Source: a virus
IMG/VR virus record: IMGVR_UViG_3300020178_000262
Coordinates: 1-23,355 of that record
DNA length: 23,355 nt
Reading direction: 5' to 3' (one strand)
In this document: one piece after another, positions 21,313 to 23,355 of the stretch
How positions within the stretch are numbered: position 1 is the stretch's first letter
Layout of the letters: the number at the start of each line of letters is the position of its first letter
Translations under genes and position numbers: made by a program
Notes under the pieces: generated by a model
What the model was told of the DNA's origin: nothing
What the model saw: only the letters and a program-made list of their open reading frames with translations
Database searches by the model: none

Positions 21313-23142
21313 TTACATTAAGTTTCTGAATCTATCAGCGATTGAAGCTGATTGAAAACCAAATGACTCAGTAAGAGGTTTACCAGCTGGAACGTTTACA
21401 CTTGAAGTTTCAGTGTAAGGAATAGGTTTAGCTACCCAGACTACGTCATCGTCTGAACCATCTTCTTTCTTACCTTTGAAATCTTTTTGACCTTCATATT
21501 TTGGTTTTTCCTCGTCTTGATCAGTTTCTGCATTTCTAACAGTAACTTTTGCATCTTTTTCTTCAGCAGAAACAACTTTAAACCCTTCATTATCTGCAAT
21601 GAATTCATCAGCTAGTTGTTTAGACGTTTTTTCGTTATTACCGCCACCATCTAGGTCTGTGATTTTTTGTTGAAGTTCAGCAATTTTAGTATCGAACTTA
21701 GCAGAGTCCTCATTGTTTGCTTCTGCATCAGCCTTTTTAGCTTTTTGAGTTGCAATTTGAGCTTCGAAATAAGTTTTCTGTGTTGCTTTAATGTCTTCTT
21801 CACTACCGCTATCCTTAACTAGGTCTAGTTCATTTTTAGCATCATCCTCTGCTTTCTCTGCAGCTTCAATAGCTTCTTCAGTTTTAGTCTTCTTAGAACC
21901 TGCTACTTCCAGAATATCATCATATTCGTTCAGTGCAGCTTCAATGTTACCATCAATATCGTCTTTAATACCTTGTGCTTCTGTTTCTTCTTTAGCAACA
22001 CCAGCGTCAATGAATGTTTTGGCTGAGATTGCACCTTTAGCGGCATTATAGTCTTTCTCTGCTTTCTTGATAGCTGCTACCTGTTCGTCAGATGGATCTT
22101 CAGCATCAACAGCTTTAAGCGCGTTGATAAGAACATTAGACGTAGAATAGAGTGCTTTTAGCTTTTCATTAGCTTTCTTCTCTTTTTCTGAACCGGCCTG
22201 CGCTCTTTTTTCTGATTCCGCCTCTAATTCTTTAAGTTCTGCTTCTCTTTCTGCTTTCTTAGCTTGAGCCTTCTTATTCTCTTCTGCCATTTCTTTGGCA
22301 CCTCTTTCTTTTAATTTTTTAGCAAAATCAGGATTATCTGATTCATCATACTTAAGCTGAACTTCAACTTTATCCATGATATGTTTTTGGTCCATTTCGG
22401 CCTTTATATCGCCTTTAGCTGTAGTCCACCTTTTTTTGATTAGTTCTGCTTCAATTGTATTAGCGTTTTCAAAATCAGTAAGTTTTGTTGTAATGTCTTG
22501 TAATTTTTTAGCGCCCTTTGCTTTAAGCTGTTCAAGTTGAGCATCTAACTTCTTACCAATTTTTGCCTCAATCTTGTCCTTCTGTTCTGCGAAAGCTGCA
22601 TCAATTTGAGCTCTTTGCTCTCTTTTCTTTTCACCAGGAATGTTTAAATCTTTGACTTTAGCCTTCTTAGCGTCAAACTTAGCTTCAACTTTTTTAAGTA
22701 GCTGTTTAATCTTCTCATCTTTTTGTGCTCCGAATTGAGTTTCTGCTTCAAGATTAGCAAGTTCCTGTTTTAATTGAGACTTATATATTTTTGGCCAAGC
22801 TGCACTTAGTTTTGCAAAGTTTTTCATAGACTTGAAAGTCTTCATCATCTCTTCAAAAAACTTATTCTCGTAAATAGGTTGTAAAAGTGCTTCTTCAATA
22901 ATAGCGTCAACTTCTATCATAAGCTCCTCTTCAATTCTATCTGAGAGCTTTGCTAGATTATCAATGATACTGTCTACATCTTGAATAATTTCAGATCTTG
23001 TAGTATCTGAATTACTTGGTTTAGCATCTACTGTAACTTCAGTAGTTTCTTTTTTTACTGTAGCATTATTAGAAACACTTTGATCCACGTTAGCAGTCTC
23101 AAAGTCTTCAAACATTTTTATTCTAGTTTTAAATTTCATCAT
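21313..23142 (-). CDS. Lys/Glu/Ala-rich coiled-coil protein, possible internal head or scaffold-type protein, 609 aa
   Basis: No named family recognised. Residues 20-50 are Ser/Thr/Asn-rich linker. Residues about 50-120 form a helical domain (a FFEEMMKTFKSMKNFAKLSAAWPKIY segment is its most hydrophobic part). Residues about 120-520 are nearly continuous charged coiled coil with many KKAEA-type stretches. Residues about 525-585 form a small beta-rich domain (FKVVSAEEKDAKVTVRN, VVWVAKPIPY). The end, KPLTESFGFQSASIADRFRNLM, looks like a docking tail. No cysteine is present. The start KFKTRIKMFEDFETA weakly recalls the capsid-targeting leaders found on two other proteins here. A GATATATA element precedes it. 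Scaffold/core protein (gp22-like role) or packaged internal protein are the main options. Confidence 0.75.
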   Translation of the reverse strand: MMKFKTRIKMFEDFETANVDQSVSNNATVKKETTEVTVDAKPSNSDTTRSEIIQDVDSIIDNLAKLSDRIEEELMIEVDAIIEEALLQPIYENKFFEEMMKTFKSMKNFAKLSAAWPKIYKSQLKQELANLEAETQFGAQKDEKIKQLLKKVEAKFDAKKAKVKDLNIPGEKKREQRAQIDAAFAEQKDKIEAKIGKKLDAQLEQLKAKGAKKLQDITTKLTDFENANTIEAELIKKRWTTAKGDIKAEMDQKHIMDKVEVQLKYDESDNPDFAKKLKERGAKEMAEENKKAQAKKAEREAELKELEAESEKRAQAGSEKEKKANEKLKALYSTSNVLINALKAVDAEDPSDEQVAAIKKAEKDYNAAKGAISAKTFIDAGVAKEETEAQGIKDDIDGNIEAALNEYDDILEVAGSKKTKTEEAIEAAEKAEDDAKNELDLVKDSGSEEDIKATQKTYFEAQIATQKAKKADAEANNEDSAKFDTKIAELQQKITDLDGGGNNEKTSKQLADEFIADNEGFKVVSAEEKDAKVTVRNAETDQDEEKPKYEGQKDFKGKKEDGSDDDVVWVAKPIPYTETSSVNVPAGKPLTESFGFQSASIADRFRNLM

Positions 23143-23168
23143 ACTTGTATTTTTTTAAGTAGCTATAG

Positions 23169-23178
23169 ACTATATATC
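23169..23178 (-). promoter_or_regulatory. putative late promoter (GATATATA) for the 609-aa gene
   Basis: GATATATAGT on the minus strand, starting 36 bases before the ATG at 23142 and just beyond the terminator at 23191-23220. Confidence 0.6.
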
Positions 23179-23190
23179 AGGCTTCTATTT

Positions 23191-23220
23191 AAAAAAAAGA
23201 GGCCCTCAAATGAGAGCCTC
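23191..23220 (-). terminator. rho-independent terminator of the gene at the right edge
   Basis: On the minus strand GAGGCTCTC (23220-23212) pairs with GAGGGCCTC (23207-23199) over 9 positions with one wobble pair, with a 4-base loop, followed by eight Ts (23198-23191). It is 30 bases beyond the stop codon at 23251. Confidence 0.85.
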
Positions 23221-23250
23221 TCCTATATAAACGTTTTATCTAGTTAAAGA

Positions 23251-23355
23251 TTATAGTTCAACGTTTTCAACTTTGAACTCAACGTATTGAGTTTCTGGGT
23301 GGAATCCAGCTTCAACCAATGCGAATCTAGACTTAACAGCTACTTTAGGAGCCAT
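23251..23355 (-). CDS. small or truncated ORF at the right edge, 34 codons visible
   Basis: An open frame ends with TAA at 23253-23251 and reaches the window edge, where an ATG occupies the last three bases. It reads MAPKVAVKSRFALVEAGFHP and then ETQYVEFKVENVEL. Whether the edge ATG is the real start or an internal Met cannot be decided. The strong terminator downstream supports a real, well-expressed gene. The sequence suggests two beta strands. No family recognised. Confidence 0.55.
   Translation of the reverse strand: MAPKVAVKSRFALVEAGFHPETQYVEFKVENVEL

Noticed and set aside
1-23355. tRNA genes, CRISPR arrays, insertion sequences or attachment sites
   Set aside because: Intergenic gaps are at most about 110 bases and none shows a cloverleaf, spaced repeats, transposase or terminal inverted repeats.

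Overview
The window looks like part of a T4-like (straight-tailed, contractile, myovirus-type) phage genome, almost certainly from a phage of the Bacteroidota. The T4-like assignment rests on recognisable homologues of small terminase gp16, large terminase gp17, tail sheath gp18, tail tube gp19, a gp26-type baseplate/tail-assembly protein, clamp loader subunits gp44 and probably gp62, and the T4 RNase H/FEN-type 5' nuclease. The Bacteroidota host is inferred from A-rich, Shine-Dalgarno-free leaders before the start codons and from a TAnnTTTG-type -7 element (TATATTTG) before the nuclease operon. The DNA is AT-rich and densely coding. All genes but one run leftward (minus strand). No tRNA, CRISPR array or insertion sequence was seen, and no gene-free stretch exceeds 300 bases.

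Layout in transcription order, from the right edge leftward: a fragment of a small ORF and its terminator (23355-23191); a 609-aa Lys/Glu-rich coiled-coil protein (23142-21313); a lone rightward gene of unknown function (20798-21310); a replication block with clamp loader large subunit (20735-19779), FEN nuclease (19704-18430), a 58-aa ORF, a probable clamp loader small subunit and an unknown 221-aa protein (down to 17190); a LamG-like structural protein (17166-15226); the packaging block gp16, a 115-aa protein and gp17 (15194-12344); tail sheath (12285-9352) and tail tube (9315-8758), closed by a terminator; a ribbon-helix-helix-like protein, the gp26-like protein and an overlapping out-of-frame ORF (8666-7225), closed by a second terminator; a 148-aa protein and a 1250-aa repetitive hydrophobic protein, probably the tape measure (7152-2938); a KTSC protein with two glycosyltransferases (2896-497); and a conserved phage protein of unknown function (393-7).

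Two promoter classes can be read by eye. Six virion or head/tail transcription units share the octamer GATATATA 27-41 bases before the start codon, a good candidate for this phage's late promoter (compare T4 TATAAATA). Two non-structural genes, the 128-aa ORF and the nuclease, share a different 39-40-base element containing the Bacteroidota-like -7 hexamer region.

The most interesting signals are: (1) a probable programmed +1 frameshift (CTT_TAA, the same kind of site as bacterial prfB) joining the gp26-like protein to an overlapping ORF just upstream of the tape measure, echoing lambda G/GT; (2) T4-style capsid-targeting leader peptides on otherwise unrelated proteins; (3) a tape-measure candidate built of 67-residue tandem repeats; (4) a tail sheath enlarged by about 300 residues of repeated beta-rich insert; (5) a phage-borne GT9/GT2 glycosyltransferase pair.
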